This document shows positions 22,797-31,339 of a stretch of DNA of 45,835 bases, piece after piece (position 1 is the first letter of the stretch; every line of letters begins with the position of its first letter). The notes under the pieces are model-generated. The model ran no database searches and was not told the DNA's origin. It worked only from the letters and a program-made list of their open reading frames with translations. The position numbers and the translations under genes were made by a program. The DNA comes from an uncultured Mycoplasma sp. GTDB lineage: Bacteria; Bacillota_I; Bacilli_A; RF39; UBA660. The stretch is taken from NCBI GenBank assembly GCA_946500895.1, contig CAMMXG010000010.1:1-45835 (forward strand). The letters run 5' to 3'.

Positions 22797-23681
22797 ATGA
22801 AAAAAGTGTTAATTGTTATTGTGGTAATATTATCTTTTGGGGTAATTGGATTTGGTATTTATTATGCATCTACGCATGATTTTAATGTAGATAGAAATGA
22901 AGAAGAACATGAGAATGTTGAACTGAATGGCGATTCCATTGAAGTTGATAGTGAAGATTCAATTACTTTAGCTAGTACAGAAGTAGTAGATGATTCGTTT
23001 GTGCAAACTTATGATGTTGTGATTAATGGAATAGAAAAAACACTTGAAGTAGAATTTTTGTATCGAAATAATGAAGCTTTAAAAGAGCAATCTTTAACAG
23101 GGGATTATAGCGGTGCAACATTATATGCTTATTATGAAACTTATGAAGATGAGCCAACAGTATATGATGTTAATATGATAACTAGTAGTTTTAATGAAAA
23201 TAACTTTTCTTTTATAGCGGGACGTGATGGTGAGTCTTATTTATTAATTCATACTAATATTTATTCTGATGGAGCTGGAGAAGAAGATAAATTGTTTATT
23301 TTAAATGAAAATTTGGAATTTGTTGATAATGATTTAGTTGATTATTCAGGAAGTAGTGATACACAAGGAATGAGTATTATGTCTACGTATACAGGATATA
23401 CTTTAGAAGGGGATGAATATCCTTGGTATACGGATAATTTTAATGCTTGTACAACACCATCTAATTGTTATATTAATGTTAAGATAGAAGATAATAAAAT
23501 TTATTATTTAACGCCAGTGTTAAATGAAGTTAATAGTGATGAAGATGAGCCAACAGATGATGAAGAAGTAGTATATTATGGTGAATTAGAAGAAAGAGTT
23601 TATACTATTGATAATGGTAATTTAGAATACGAGGTTATAAAAAGATATAAAATTGTTGATGTTGCAGGACAAACAGTATAA
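22797..23681 (+). CDS. Membrane-anchored extracellular protein, unknown
   Basis: Protein of 294 residues starting at ATG 22797, five bases after AGAGGT; an ATG eleven codons earlier has no SD. One N-terminal membrane segment (about 3-24, VLIVIVVILSFGVIGFGIYYA) is followed by a very acidic extracellular domain with few Cys (CTTPSNC) and many Asp, Glu and Tyr. It is predicted to be beta-rich and held to the membrane by an uncleaved signal anchor. No family was recognised. TTGAAA (about 22752) upstream may belong to its promoter. It is terminated by a hairpin similar to that of the preceding gene. Confidence 0.7.
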   Translation: MKKVLIVIVVILSFGVIGFGIYYASTHDFNVDRNEEEHENVELNGDSIEVDSEDSITLASTEVVDDSFVQTYDVVINGIEKTLEVEFLYRNNEALKEQSLTGDYSGATLYAYYETYEDEPTVYDVNMITSSFNENNFSFIAGRDGESYLLIHTNIYSDGAGEEDKLFILNENLEFVDNDLVDYSGSSDTQGMSIMSTYTGYTLEGDEYPWYTDNFNACTTPSNCYINVKIEDNKIYYLTPVLNEVNSDEDEPTDDEEVVYYGELEERVYTIDNGNLEYEVIKRYKIVDVAGQTV

Positions 23682-23690
23682 TATGTATGT

Positions 23691-23719
23691 AAAGTATACT
23701 TTAGGGTATGCTTTTTTTG
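23691..23719 (+). terminator. Terminator before dinD
   Basis: AAAGTATAC (23691-23699) and GTATGCTTT (23706-23714) with a six-base loop and a T-run. It is a close relative of the terminator at 22702. Confidence 0.85.
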
Positions 23720-23734
23720 TTATTTTTTTAAAAG

Positions 23735-23776
23735 CGAATATTTGTTCTTGTGCTTTATTATATTCTATTGTATAAT
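23735..23776 (+). promoter_or_regulatory. SOS (LexA) box and promoter of dinD
   Basis: CGAATATTTGTTCT (23735-23748) matches the Firmicutes LexA site CGAAC-N4-GTTCG at eight of ten conserved positions. It touches a -35 TTGTGC (23748-23753), and 17 bases later is TATAAT (23771-23776). This placement would let LexA block RNA polymerase. Confidence 0.75.
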
Positions 23777-23801
23777 ATAAATATAGAAAGTTGGTGGGGT
23801 T

Positions 23802-24644
23802 ATGGAGATACAAAAGTATCAAGAAAAAATATTTGAAGATATTAAACATATTAATGAACTTGGATAAGAATATTGGGAAGCTAGAGAGTTAATGAAAGCG
23901 CTTGGATATTCTAAATGGGAAAACTTTAGTAAAGTAATTGATAAGGCCAAAATTAGTTGTAAACTTAGTGGTTATAGTGTAAATGATTGCTTTGCTGATG
24001 TCAGGAAGCCAATAATTAGTGGAAAAGGAAAACAAGAATTAATTGAAGATTATCATTTAACTCGTTATGCATGTTATTTAATTGTCCAAAATGGCGATTC
24101 TAGAAAAGAAGTAATTGCTCTTGGGCAAAGTTATTTTGCTGTGCAAACAAGAAAGATGGAACTTACAGAAGAGGAATTTTTTAGGTTGGATGAAAACCAA
24201 AAGAGATTGTATGCAAGAATGAATGTTAGAAATAAAAATTTATATTTATTTGAAACTGCTAAAAATGCTGGTGTTAAAAATTATGGGAAGTTTAATAATT
24301 ATGGTTATCAAGGTTTATATAATGGTGAAACAGCAGGGGATATTGCTAGAAGAAAAGGAATAAAAGAAACTGATGATATATTAGATTATATGGGAAGTGA
24401 AGAATTAGGTGCTAATTTATTTCGAATTACGCAAACGGATGCTAAACTAAAAAGAGATAAAATTCATACGGAAAGTGATGCTTGTGATACTCATTATGTT
24501 GTTGGTAAAGCAATTCGAAAGACTATTTATGATTTGGGTGGTACAATGCCAGAGGAACTACCTACACCAGATACTTCTATAGAGGAGTTAGAGCAAGAGG
24601 AATTAAAGAAAATTAATGGTGGAGGTTATGTGTTGTTAGTGTAA
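23802..24644 (+). pseudogene. dinD: dinD (damage-inducible protein D) with an early in-frame stop
   Basis: DinD is an SOS-induced protein that in E. coli modulates RecA. The gene begins at ATG 23802 behind GTTGGTGGGG and reads IFEDIKHINELG, then TAA (23865-23867), then EYWEARELMKALGYSKWENF in the same frame. The usual family text at this place is a Gln before EYW, so a single CAA-to-TAA change explains it. The remaining 250 codons, from ATG 23892, are intact: the BRO-like KALGYSKW start, RYACYLIVQNGDSRK, and the family C-terminus (ELGANLFRITQTDAKLKRD). A protein missing 30 residues might be made by re-initiation. Otherwise this is a fresh nonsense pseudogene, still behind an SOS promoter. Confidence 0.85.
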
Positions 24645-24652
24645 ATATATAG

Positions 24653-24682
24653 TAAGTGCGTTCTATACACTTATCTTTTTTT
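24653..24682 (+). terminator. Terminator of dinD
   Basis: TAAGTG (24653-24658) and CACTTA (24668-24673) arms, then TCTTTTTTT. Confidence 0.8.
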
Positions 24683-24714
24683 ATGGTAAAATATTTTAGA
24701 GAGGTCGATTTTAA

Positions 24715-25170
24715 ATGTTAGAAGATATCGTTCATTGCTTAATAAAAAATCACATTAGTATTTCTACGATGGAATCTTGTACAGGAGGATTACTTGCAAG
24801 TTTAATCACAGATATTCCAGATGCAAGTACTATTTTAAAATTTAGTGCAGTTACTTATAGTACAGAGTATAAAATTAAAATGGGTGTTCCTAAAGAAATT
24901 GTTGATAAGTATACTGTTTATAGTAAAGAAACTGCTATAGAAATGGCAAAAGCAATTAGTCATTTTGCTGATAGTGATTTAGGGGTTGGTATTACAGGAA
25001 GACTTGTTAGTAATTTAGAGGAAGAAAAAGGTGTCGATCTTTGTATTTATGATAGAAGAAATAATCAGGTTTATACAACTTTTGTAAATATCACAAAATC
25101 TACACGTAGTGAGAATAAAATAGAGGTCATTGAAGCTTTTATGAAGCTCTTTAATTCGACAATAAAATGA
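24715..25170 (+). CDS. pncC: CinA C-terminal-like NMN amidohydrolase (PncC)
   Basis: Protein of 151 residues matching the stand-alone CinA C-terminal domain, which converts nicotinamide mononucleotide to nicotinate mononucleotide in NAD salvage. Signatures are STMESCTGGLLASLITD (residues 17-33; the ESCTGG motif holds the active site), the YSTEYKIKMGVP region and GVGITG. The usual length is about 160 residues, so it is complete. AGAGAGGT lies upstream. It ends in TGA. It is followed 33 bases later by a Cse60-like gene and then a flippase gene, probably on one transcript. Confidence 0.85.
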   Translation: MLEDIVHCLIKNHISISTMESCTGGLLASLITDIPDASTILKFSAVTYSTEYKIKMGVPKEIVDKYTVYSKETAIEMAKAISHFADSDLGVGITGRLVSNLEEEKGVDLCIYDRRNNQVYTTFVNITKSTRSENKIEVIEAFMKLFNSTIK

Positions 25171-25203
25171 TATTATTTGTGCTATATTTAATATGGTGAT
25201 AAT

Positions 25204-25377
25204 ATGAAAGTAAAAATATTTGATGAATCTCATGAAAAAGATTTAGAAGCACAAGTAAATAGTTTTTTGAGTGAGATGGATGGAGAAGTCATTGATATTA
25301 AATTTAGTACAGCAATATCGATATTTGGCGAAGATCAAATATATTGTTTTACAGCGATGATTATTTATACAAGTTAG
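25204..25377 (+). CDS. Cse60-like small protein
   Basis: Protein of 57 residues, MKVKIFDESHEKDLEAQVN and on to QIYCFTAMIIYTS. This is the pattern of the Cse60 family of Bacillus (KVKVFDExHEKDLE at the start, QIYCFSAMIIY at the end), named from a sigma-E-dependent sporulation gene but also found in non-sporulating Firmicutes. Function is unknown. GGTGAT precedes the ATG. It lies between pncC and a MurJ/SpoVB-type flippase gene, 12 bases before the latter. It is easily missed because of its size. Confidence 0.8.
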   Translation: MKVKIFDESHEKDLEAQVNSFLSEMDGEVIDIKFSTAISIFGEDQIYCFTAMIIYTS

Positions 25378-25389
25378 GAAGTGTTTTAA

Positions 25390-27033
25390 ATGAAAAAAAA
25401 TTCGTTTATTGAAGGAACAATTATTGCAACGTTATGTATTGTGATTGTTAAAGTACTTGGAATGGTATATGTTATTCCTTTTTATGCAATTGTTGAGTCT
25501 GCTGGAGCAGCTTTATATGCTTATGCTTATAATATTTATGGGCTCTTTTTAGAGGTGGCTACAGCAGGTATTCCTAATGCAGTAAGTAAAATCATAAACG
25601 AATATAATACTTTGGGGCGACAAGAAGCAAAAATCAGAACGTTTAAGATTGGAAAAAGGTTACTTAGTGTTATAGCAGTTATTGCTTTCCTTATTTTATT
25701 TATTTTTGCCCCACAAATAGCTGGGCTTATTATTGGCGATCTAAGCGGGGGAAATACGATCGAAGATGTTACTTTTGTAATTCGATGTGTTTCTTTTGCT
25801 TTACTTGTTTTTCCTTTTTTAAGTGTTTCTAGAGGGTTCTTTCAAGGACATAATATTATTTCTGTATCCAGTGTATCTCAAGTAATTGAACAATTAGCAC
25901 GTGTACTTGTTATTATTTGTGGTAGTTATATTGCTCTTAAATGGTTACATCTTGATCTTACTACAGCGGTAGGTGTAGCAGTTTTTGGAGCTTTTATAGG
26001 TGGACTTTGTGCTTTATTTTATGTTCGAAGCAAACTCAAACAGAATAAAAAAGAACTTGCTTTAGATCAAAAATTTGAAGTTAGGGATGAAGTAACAAAT
26101 AAAGAAATAATTAAAAAGATTATTAAATATGCTATTCCAGTTGTTATTGTTAGTATTGCTTTTACTATTTATAATAACGTTGATATGATTTTGGTTTTAA
26201 GAACGATGAATTATCTTGGTATGGATGCTGCTGAAGTAGAATTTATTGCTTCTGGTGTTTCTACTTGGGCACCAAAAATTAGTATTGTTATTACAAGTGT
26301 TGTACTTGGTTTATCTGCTAGTTTAATTCCAAATATGGTGGAAGCATTTACTTTAAAAAAATATGATGAATTAAATCATAAGTTTAATAAATCTTTACAA
26401 ATCATTTTATTTATAAGCTTGCCTATGTGTGTGGGAATTAGTTTACTTGCTTCTAGTGTTTGGACAGTATTTTATGGATATAATCCAATAGGCACAAGTG
26501 TTTTAGCTGTTGCTATTTTTGCTCCATTATTTTCTAATTTATATACTGTTTGTAATCATACTTTGCAAAGCATGAATAAGTTTAAATGGGTTTATATTAG
26601 TTCTATTACTGGTATTGTTTTAAATGCAATACTTGATGTTCCATTTATGCTTTTATTTGACTTTTTGGGAATTCCGGCTTATTGGGGAGCAACATTTGCA
26701 ACTGTGGTTGGTTTTAGTGCAACCGTTATTATTGCTATGATTTATTTAAAACGAGAATTTCATTTTAAATATACCGATACTAAAAATATGTTAGTAAAAA
26801 TATTACTTCCTTTAGCAGTTATGATCGTTGTTGTAGTACTTATGAAGTTATTTATTCCAATTGATTATGATAGTCGATTTGCTTGTGTTATGTATATTGC
26901 GGTAATTGCCCTTGTTGGTGCCTTTACTTATTTCATTATTTCTCATAAGATGGGCTTAATGGATGATATATTAGGTAAGAATTATTTGCAAAAGTTAAAA
27001 TCAAGATTTTTCAAACATAAAAAAGAGGTCTAA
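25390..27033 (+). CDS. MurJ/SpoVB-type lipid-linked oligosaccharide flippase
   Basis: Integral membrane protein of 547 residues with about 14 transmembrane helices in the MOP (MATE/polysaccharide export) fold. The start FIEGTIIATLCIVIVKVLGMVYVIPFY and motifs such as ATAGIPNAVSKI and SRGFFQGHNIISVSSVSQVIEQLARV are those of the SpoVB/YtgP (MurJ) group of Firmicutes. These export lipid II or related wall precursors, or act in spore cortex formation. Residues about 215-235 form a charged cytoplasmic loop. The C-terminal tail is basic. The stop codon lies in a palindrome shared with the opposing gene. Confidence 0.85.
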   Translation: MKKNSFIEGTIIATLCIVIVKVLGMVYVIPFYAIVESAGAALYAYAYNIYGLFLEVATAGIPNAVSKIINEYNTLGRQEAKIRTFKIGKRLLSVIAVIAFLILFIFAPQIAGLIIGDLSGGNTIEDVTFVIRCVSFALLVFPFLSVSRGFFQGHNIISVSSVSQVIEQLARVLVIICGSYIALKWLHLDLTTAVGVAVFGAFIGGLCALFYVRSKLKQNKKELALDQKFEVRDEVTNKEIIKKIIKYAIPVVIVSIAFTIYNNVDMILVLRTMNYLGMDAAEVEFIASGVSTWAPKISIVITSVVLGLSASLIPNMVEAFTLKKYDELNHKFNKSLQIILFISLPMCVGISLLASSVWTVFYGYNPIGTSVLAVAIFAPLFSNLYTVCNHTLQSMNKFKWVYISSITGIVLNAILDVPFMLLFDFLGIPAYWGATFATVVGFSATVIIAMIYLKREFHFKYTDTKNMLVKILLPLAVMIVVVVLMKLFIPIDYDSRFACVMYIAVIALVGAFTYFIISHKMGLMDDILGKNYLQKLKSRFFKHKKEV

Positions 27034-27040
27034 TTAGACC
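27019..27040 (-). terminator. Palindromic shared end of two convergent genes
   Basis: GGTCTAATTAGACC (27027-27040) is a perfect palindrome that contains the Val-TAA ends of both the flippase gene (plus) and the small minus-strand gene. On the minus strand it is followed by TC and six T residues, forming a terminator. On the plus strand no T-run follows. Confidence 0.75.
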
Positions 27041-27366
27041 ATATACATATTTGTAGTAGTATCAATTTCTTCAGTTGGATAAAGAGTGTTGCTTTCTAAT
27101 TTGGTTACTCTTGCATCCAGTCTGTTTACCTGTCTTTCTAGTTTTGATAATCTTGATTCAATATCACTAAAATCATAATTGATTGGCATATTTGCATTTA
27201 GGTTATTTGGTGTGTTATAATTCATAGGTGTAACTGGTCCGGCATAAAAACTGGATTGTGATTGAGTGGTAAAAGGTCCACTTGCCATATTCATATTGGG
27301 AGTTGGAATATTAGTCTGGTTGAAATAACTAGCTTCCTGAAAGAAAGCGTTTCGATCTTTCTTCAT
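27034..27366 (-). CDS. Small Asn/Pro-rich coiled-coil protein
   Basis: Protein of 110 residues. The first 60 are polar, Asn/Pro/Met/Thr-rich and probably disordered. Residues 66-92 are a regular coiled coil (FSDIESRLSKLERQVNRL, DARVTKLES), likely giving a parallel oligomer, and a short polar tail ends in MYMV. AAAGGA is nine bases before the ATG, and TATAAT lies about 20 bases further upstream. This layout resembles small coat- or surface-layer-associated proteins but no family was recognised. It is transcribed divergently from trmB. Confidence 0.65.
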   Translation of the reverse strand: MKKDRNAFFQEASYFNQTNIPTPNMNMASGPFTTQSQSSFYAGPVTPMNYNTPNNLNANMPINYDFSDIESRLSKLERQVNRLDARVTKLESNTLYPTEEIDTTTNMYMV

Positions 27367-27420
27367 ACATACTCGTCCTTTCTGGTTTATTATATGTTAC
27401 ATTTAGAAAGTAGTGATATT

Positions 27421-28044
27421 ATGCGTCTTAGAAATTTGAAAGATAAAGATATTTTATTAGAAAATTGTAATTATTTAGTTAAAAATCCAGAAGAATATAA
27501 AGGAAAATGGCATGAATTATTTTTAAATAATAATCCACTTCATATTGAAATTGGTATGGGTAAAGGGGATTTTATTTATGAGATGGCTTTAAAAAATCCA
27601 AATATTAATTTTGTGGGAATTGAGAAATATAGTAATGTTTTAGCGCGAGCTATAAAGAAATATCCAGTCGTACCTGATAATCTTAAAATTATAAATATGG
27701 ATGCATTAAGATTAACAGATGTATTTTGTCATGAAATCGATACGATTTATCTTAATTTTTCTGATCCTTGGCCTAAGAAGCGATGCGCATCAAGAAGGCT
27801 TACTAGTGAAGTGTTTTTAGATATTTATGATGAATTATTTAAGGATAAAAAAACAATTATTATGAAGACAGATAATTTGGGTTTGTTTGCTAGTTCCATC
27901 ATTACTTTAAGTAATCATGGTTATATATTTACGGAAGTGAATATGGATTTGCATCATAGTGATATTCCGAGTGTTTATACAGAATATGAAAAGAAATTTA
28001 AGGAACTAGGAGTTAAGATTAATTATTTAAAAGCAGTAAAGTAA
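27421..28044 (+). CDS. trmB: tRNA (guanine-N7)-methyltransferase
   Basis: Enzyme of 207 residues that makes m7G46 in the variable loop of tRNAs using S-adenosylmethionine. The family start RLRNLKDKDILLEN is present, as are the SAM-binding IEIGMGKGDFI (about 43-53), NFVGIEKYSNVLARA, the active-site block LNFSDPWPKKRCASRRL (usual DPWPKxRHxKRR, with Cys-Ala for the usual His-x), and the end VYTEYEKKF. The ATG at 27421 gives this start. The SD is weak (GTGAT). A dual-HEPN gene begins nine bases after its stop, so the two are co-transcribed. Confidence 0.93.
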   Translation: MRLRNLKDKDILLENCNYLVKNPEEYKGKWHELFLNNNPLHIEIGMGKGDFIYEMALKNPNINFVGIEKYSNVLARAIKKYPVVPDNLKIINMDALRLTDVFCHEIDTIYLNFSDPWPKKRCASRRLTSEVFLDIYDELFKDKKTIIMKTDNLGLFASSIITLSNHGYIFTEVNMDLHHSDIPSVYTEYEKKFKELGVKINYLKAVK

Positions 28045-28053
28045 GGGGATTTT

Positions 28054-29595
28054 ATGAAAGAACAGGGGATAAGTAAAGCTGCATTAGGTTTGCGTTACTT
28101 AATTAAGTATGCAAATCATCCTAATGAAGCGTATTTTGAAGTCATTAAGACTTGCGAAGCTGAAATAAAATTGTGGAGTTTGATTACACTTTTTAGTAAT
28201 AATATGGATGATTTGTGGGAAAATGTGCCTGAATTTATTTTTCATGATATTTTTACTATGCAAGAAATTGAAACTACTGAAGGATTTCTAGAATATGGGA
28301 GAGGCTATCATTCTAATTCTAATTTAAGTTTTAAAGAACAATTTAAAATTATTAGAGATAAGATAGCTCACGGAAGTTTTACTTATCAAGATGGATCTAT
28401 TTATATAGAAGATGGCTGTGATACTTCTTTTGATTTGTTATGGTTAGAAAAGCTAGTATTATCAACTATTGCTAATGTTAAAAATGATTTTAAAAAGGGA
28501 ATGAATGATTTTGCTATTTTCTCTTTAATGCTTGATGGTAAAAAGAATGATTTTGGGGAACTTTGGAATTCTGGTAGAATTCATTTATATCGAATTACTT
28601 TACTTTCAAATAATAAAAATTCTTTAGCTGGTTATTTTAAAGATGCAGGGATTGATCAGGAAAGATTTACTTTTGATTTGTTGTTTAATGCTGTTAAATA
28701 TAAATTTAGTACTTATCGCATGAATTCTAGTTTGTTTTTTGCTAATCCTACTTTATATTTACAGAAAATTTTTAGAAAAATTGAAAATTACTTTGGAGGG
28801 TTTGTTAAGCTTGAATTGGTTTCAAAGAAACAATTGGATGATTGGACTTTTATACCTGGTTTTGAGAACTTGAGTTTTAATGGAAAACTTCAATATTTAA
28901 TAAATAAGTTAAAAATGAGTGATCCTTATTCTTATAATTCTATTATGGTGATGAATTTGTTTGAGATTTTAAATGATGTGAAAGAAGGAATTTATAATAC
29001 AGATCAACTTTTTATTTTAAGAGATGCAGGGAATTTTTTCTTAAAAGTATATGCTAATATTTTGTTTCCAGGAATATATGAGAAAAAAGATAATGATTTA
29101 GAATTGAAAGAGTATTTATATGAAAATTTTGATTTTGAAACTCATTTTGTGTATGCTAAAAATGTTTATAAAGAATATATCAGGGTAATTAAAAGATGCT
29201 ATGATGAAGTTTGTAATTATAATGGCTCTAAAGAATACAAAACTTATCTTTTAAGTCTTATTCACCATTATACTAATATGTTAGAAGATGCTATAGAGAA
29301 TCATCATGATAAAAACTTGTTTTGGAATATTAGAAATGCCATAACTCATAATCAAATTGAATTTCAAGGAGAGATGGTTAGACTTTATGTTACAGGAAGA
29401 GATATCACCCTTAAACATTTTAATAAGAAAAAGGGTGAGTGGGTTATCAAAGAATTTAAAAATAATCGCGTTATTTGGGAAATGATAATTAATAAAGAAG
29501 AATTTCTTCATTTAATGGATAAACTTTATGAATTTGCAGATATTCCAACATCTATTAATATTTCTAAATATGTTAGAAGAAAAAATAAAGGGTAA
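28054..29595 (+). CDS. Dual HEPN-motif protein, candidate RNase
   Basis: Protein of 513 residues with two separate HEPN catalytic signatures of the form R-[N/D]-x-x-x-H. The first is R101-DKIA-H106 inside FKEQFKIIRDKIAHGSF, followed by a YIEDGCDTSFDLLWLEKLVL segment. The second is R427-NAIT-H432 inside FWNIRNAITHNQIEF, followed by a similar strand-helix pattern. HEPN domains are metal-independent RNases in toxins, Abi systems and Cas13, and two domains can pair within one chain. The 300 residues between are helical and unrecognised. GGGG precedes the ATG and trmB lies nine bases upstream. It has neither a membrane segment nor a nearby antitoxin-like gene. Confidence 0.7.
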   Translation: MKEQGISKAALGLRYLIKYANHPNEAYFEVIKTCEAEIKLWSLITLFSNNMDDLWENVPEFIFHDIFTMQEIETTEGFLEYGRGYHSNSNLSFKEQFKIIRDKIAHGSFTYQDGSIYIEDGCDTSFDLLWLEKLVLSTIANVKNDFKKGMNDFAIFSLMLDGKKNDFGELWNSGRIHLYRITLLSNNKNSLAGYFKDAGIDQERFTFDLLFNAVKYKFSTYRMNSSLFFANPTLYLQKIFRKIENYFGGFVKLELVSKKQLDDWTFIPGFENLSFNGKLQYLINKLKMSDPYSYNSIMVMNLFEILNDVKEGIYNTDQLFILRDAGNFFLKVYANILFPGIYEKKDNDLELKEYLYENFDFETHFVYAKNVYKEYIRVIKRCYDEVCNYNGSKEYKTYLLSLIHHYTNMLEDAIENHHDKNLFWNIRNAITHNQIEFQGEMVRLYVTGRDITLKHFNKKKGEWVIKEFKNNRVIWEMIINKEEFLHLMDKLYEFADIPTSINISKYVRRKNKG

Positions 29596-29617
29596 TGGTG
29601 AAACATTATCCTTTATT
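29575..29617 (-). terminator. Terminator of sortase gene
   Basis: AATAAAGGGTAATG (29584-29597) and CATTATCCTTTATT (29604-29617) form a long stem with one G-U-type mismatch. On the minus strand the T-run TTTATTTTTT follows. The stem overlaps the end of the dual-HEPN gene and may serve both directions weakly. Confidence 0.75.
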
Positions 29618-31229
29618 CGTCTATTAATACAGCATGAATTACTAATCTTTTGGTTCCATTATTGCTACATGTTGAAAGGGTAATAATTTTATCATCAGCA
29701 TCAATTGGAACATTAAAATCATATATACTTCTGTTTGTTATCATATCAGCAAATTCTAGGAAGTCAGCATCGTCATCAAAGAAAACTTTTAAATAATCGT
29801 TTGTTTCGGGAACTCGATAAATAGAAAAAATTTGAAATTTCATATCTTCATATAGTGTGTTATAAGTGATGATTTGATTTTCGGGATTGGTATACCAATT
29901 GGAATTTGCTGTTTTATAAAGTGTACCAAACATTACACCACTATAATACATGTTATGGCCATAAATGATATTGTTTTTATCTAAGTTCATAGCATCATTT
30001 CGAAAGTCTAAATAAATCCAACCATTAGCATTTTTTTCTTTATTAATATTATGTTCTAAATAATAATCATTATCAGTTGCTTGGACAACTGGATAATCTA
30101 CATTGGTATTATTAACAATTAATTCGCCTACAACATCTTCATTCACAGTGAGCAAACTTGCTAATTCTGTATTTGTAATCATCTTGATATCTTCTATTGG
30201 AGTTTCTTCCTCTTTTGCTTGTTCTAAATTTTCTTCATTTTTTTGCTCAATGATTTCTGTTGGGTCTGTTACTTCAATTACTTCGGCTAAATTTTCTTGG
30301 ATAGCATTTACCTGTCTTAGTGAAACATAATTGGAAACACCAATATAAGTTACGACTAAAATAACAAGACTAGAAACAATTAGGCCACACACTTTTAAAG
30401 TATTCGTAATTGCTTGTTTAAAAATATTTTTATCTAAATATTCTTTGCTATATTCTAGTGATAAATAAATTTTGTATTTCTTTTTATAAGTTTTATTTTT
30501 ATTTTTTAGATATTCGGCAGTTTTTTCATCCGTAATATTTTCGTGAATTACAATTTTTAAATTACTACGGTTATGTTTAATAAGAATATTTACTAGATTT
30601 TCAAGCTCATTATTTATTAAGCGGTTTACATGAATTACTTTTAGATATTTGTTAATTTTTAAGAAGTCTTCAAAATCTTTTAAATCTTCTAAGGAAAGTG
30701 GAAAAGTAATTCTAATATTCGTTTTGTAATAAATGTTGGAATATCTTAGTAAATTGTTTTTTTCCATAAAATTACTTAAATAAAGTATCTCACATCGGGA
30801 TGATGCAGTGATTCCGTTTTTGTCTAAAAGTTCGATCATAAATGGTTGAAGAGTGTAACAAGTAATACTCTTAATATGATTGATATTAATTAATAGTTCA
30901 CATATTTCATAAGTTAGTGATTCATCTTCTTTTATTTCTAATTCTGTGATTAAAGTAGCTTTTCCCATTAAATTTAAAATAAGGGGAGTTAAGTCAATTT
31001 TACTTATAATTACTTTATTAATATTATATTGAATAGCAAGTTCTTTAATAAAAGAAGATAATATCTTGGAATTTTCTTTTATGTAAATGTCACTAAAAAT
31101 TAGCTCATTGTTACTAATGATATTTGTATTAATTAAATCATTAGAAATAGAGCTGTTATTTGTTTTATAGGAAAAAATAATGTTATTATTTTGAATGTTA
31201 ATTAATATTTTTTTCACACTATTCACCAT
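29613..31229 (-). CDS. Class B-like sortase fused to a large N-terminal cytoplasmic domain
   Basis: Protein of 538 residues from the ATG at 31229; no clear SD exists, and an ATG eight codons earlier is the alternative. The last 165 residues are a sortase: catalytic His425 in IIYGHNM, Cys521 in TLSTC and Arg528 in KRLVIH, with features of class B (WIYLDFRND, YTNPENQIITY). One membrane span lies at about 280-300 (VCGLIVSSLVILVVTYIGV). The first 275 residues are predicted cytoplasmic, with repeated Leu/Ile/Asn-rich strand-helix units; usual sortases have only a short tail there. It is divergent from a gene for a protein with an NSETG sorting signal, its probable substrate. Confidence 0.85.
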   Translation of the reverse strand: MVNSVKKILINIQNNNIIFSYKTNNSSISNDLINTNIISNNELIFSDIYIKENSKILSSFIKELAIQYNINKVIISKIDLTPLILNLMGKATLITELEIKEDESLTYEICELLININHIKSITCYTLQPFMIELLDKNGITASSRCEILYLSNFMEKNNLLRYSNIYYKTNIRITFPLSLEDLKDFEDFLKINKYLKVIHVNRLINNELENLVNILIKHNRSNLKIVIHENITDEKTAEYLKNKNKTYKKKYKIYLSLEYSKEYLDKNIFKQAITNTLKVCGLIVSSLVILVVTYIGVSNYVSLRQVNAIQENLAEVIEVTDPTEIIEQKNEENLEQAKEEETPIEDIKMITNTELASLLTVNEDVVGELIVNNTNVDYPVVQATDNDYYLEHNINKEKNANGWIYLDFRNDAMNLDKNNIIYGHNMYYSGVMFGTLYKTANSNWYTNPENQIITYNTLYEDMKFQIFSIYRVPETNDYLKVFFDDDADFLEFADMITNRSIYDFNVPIDADDKIITLSTCSNNGTKRLVIHAVLIDE

Positions 31230-31339
31230 TAATATCATAACACATCTTGACATTTTTTTAAATATTTTTAAAAAAGAACTTTATTTTTTACATTTTTATG
31301 ATATAATTAGATCATAATAATAGTAAAGGAAGAGGTTAT

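Noticed and set aside
23892-24644. Annotating dinD as an intact gene from ATG 23892
   Set aside because: The conserved family N-terminus is encoded upstream in the same frame behind a proper SD and SOS promoter, so the short version is the remnant.
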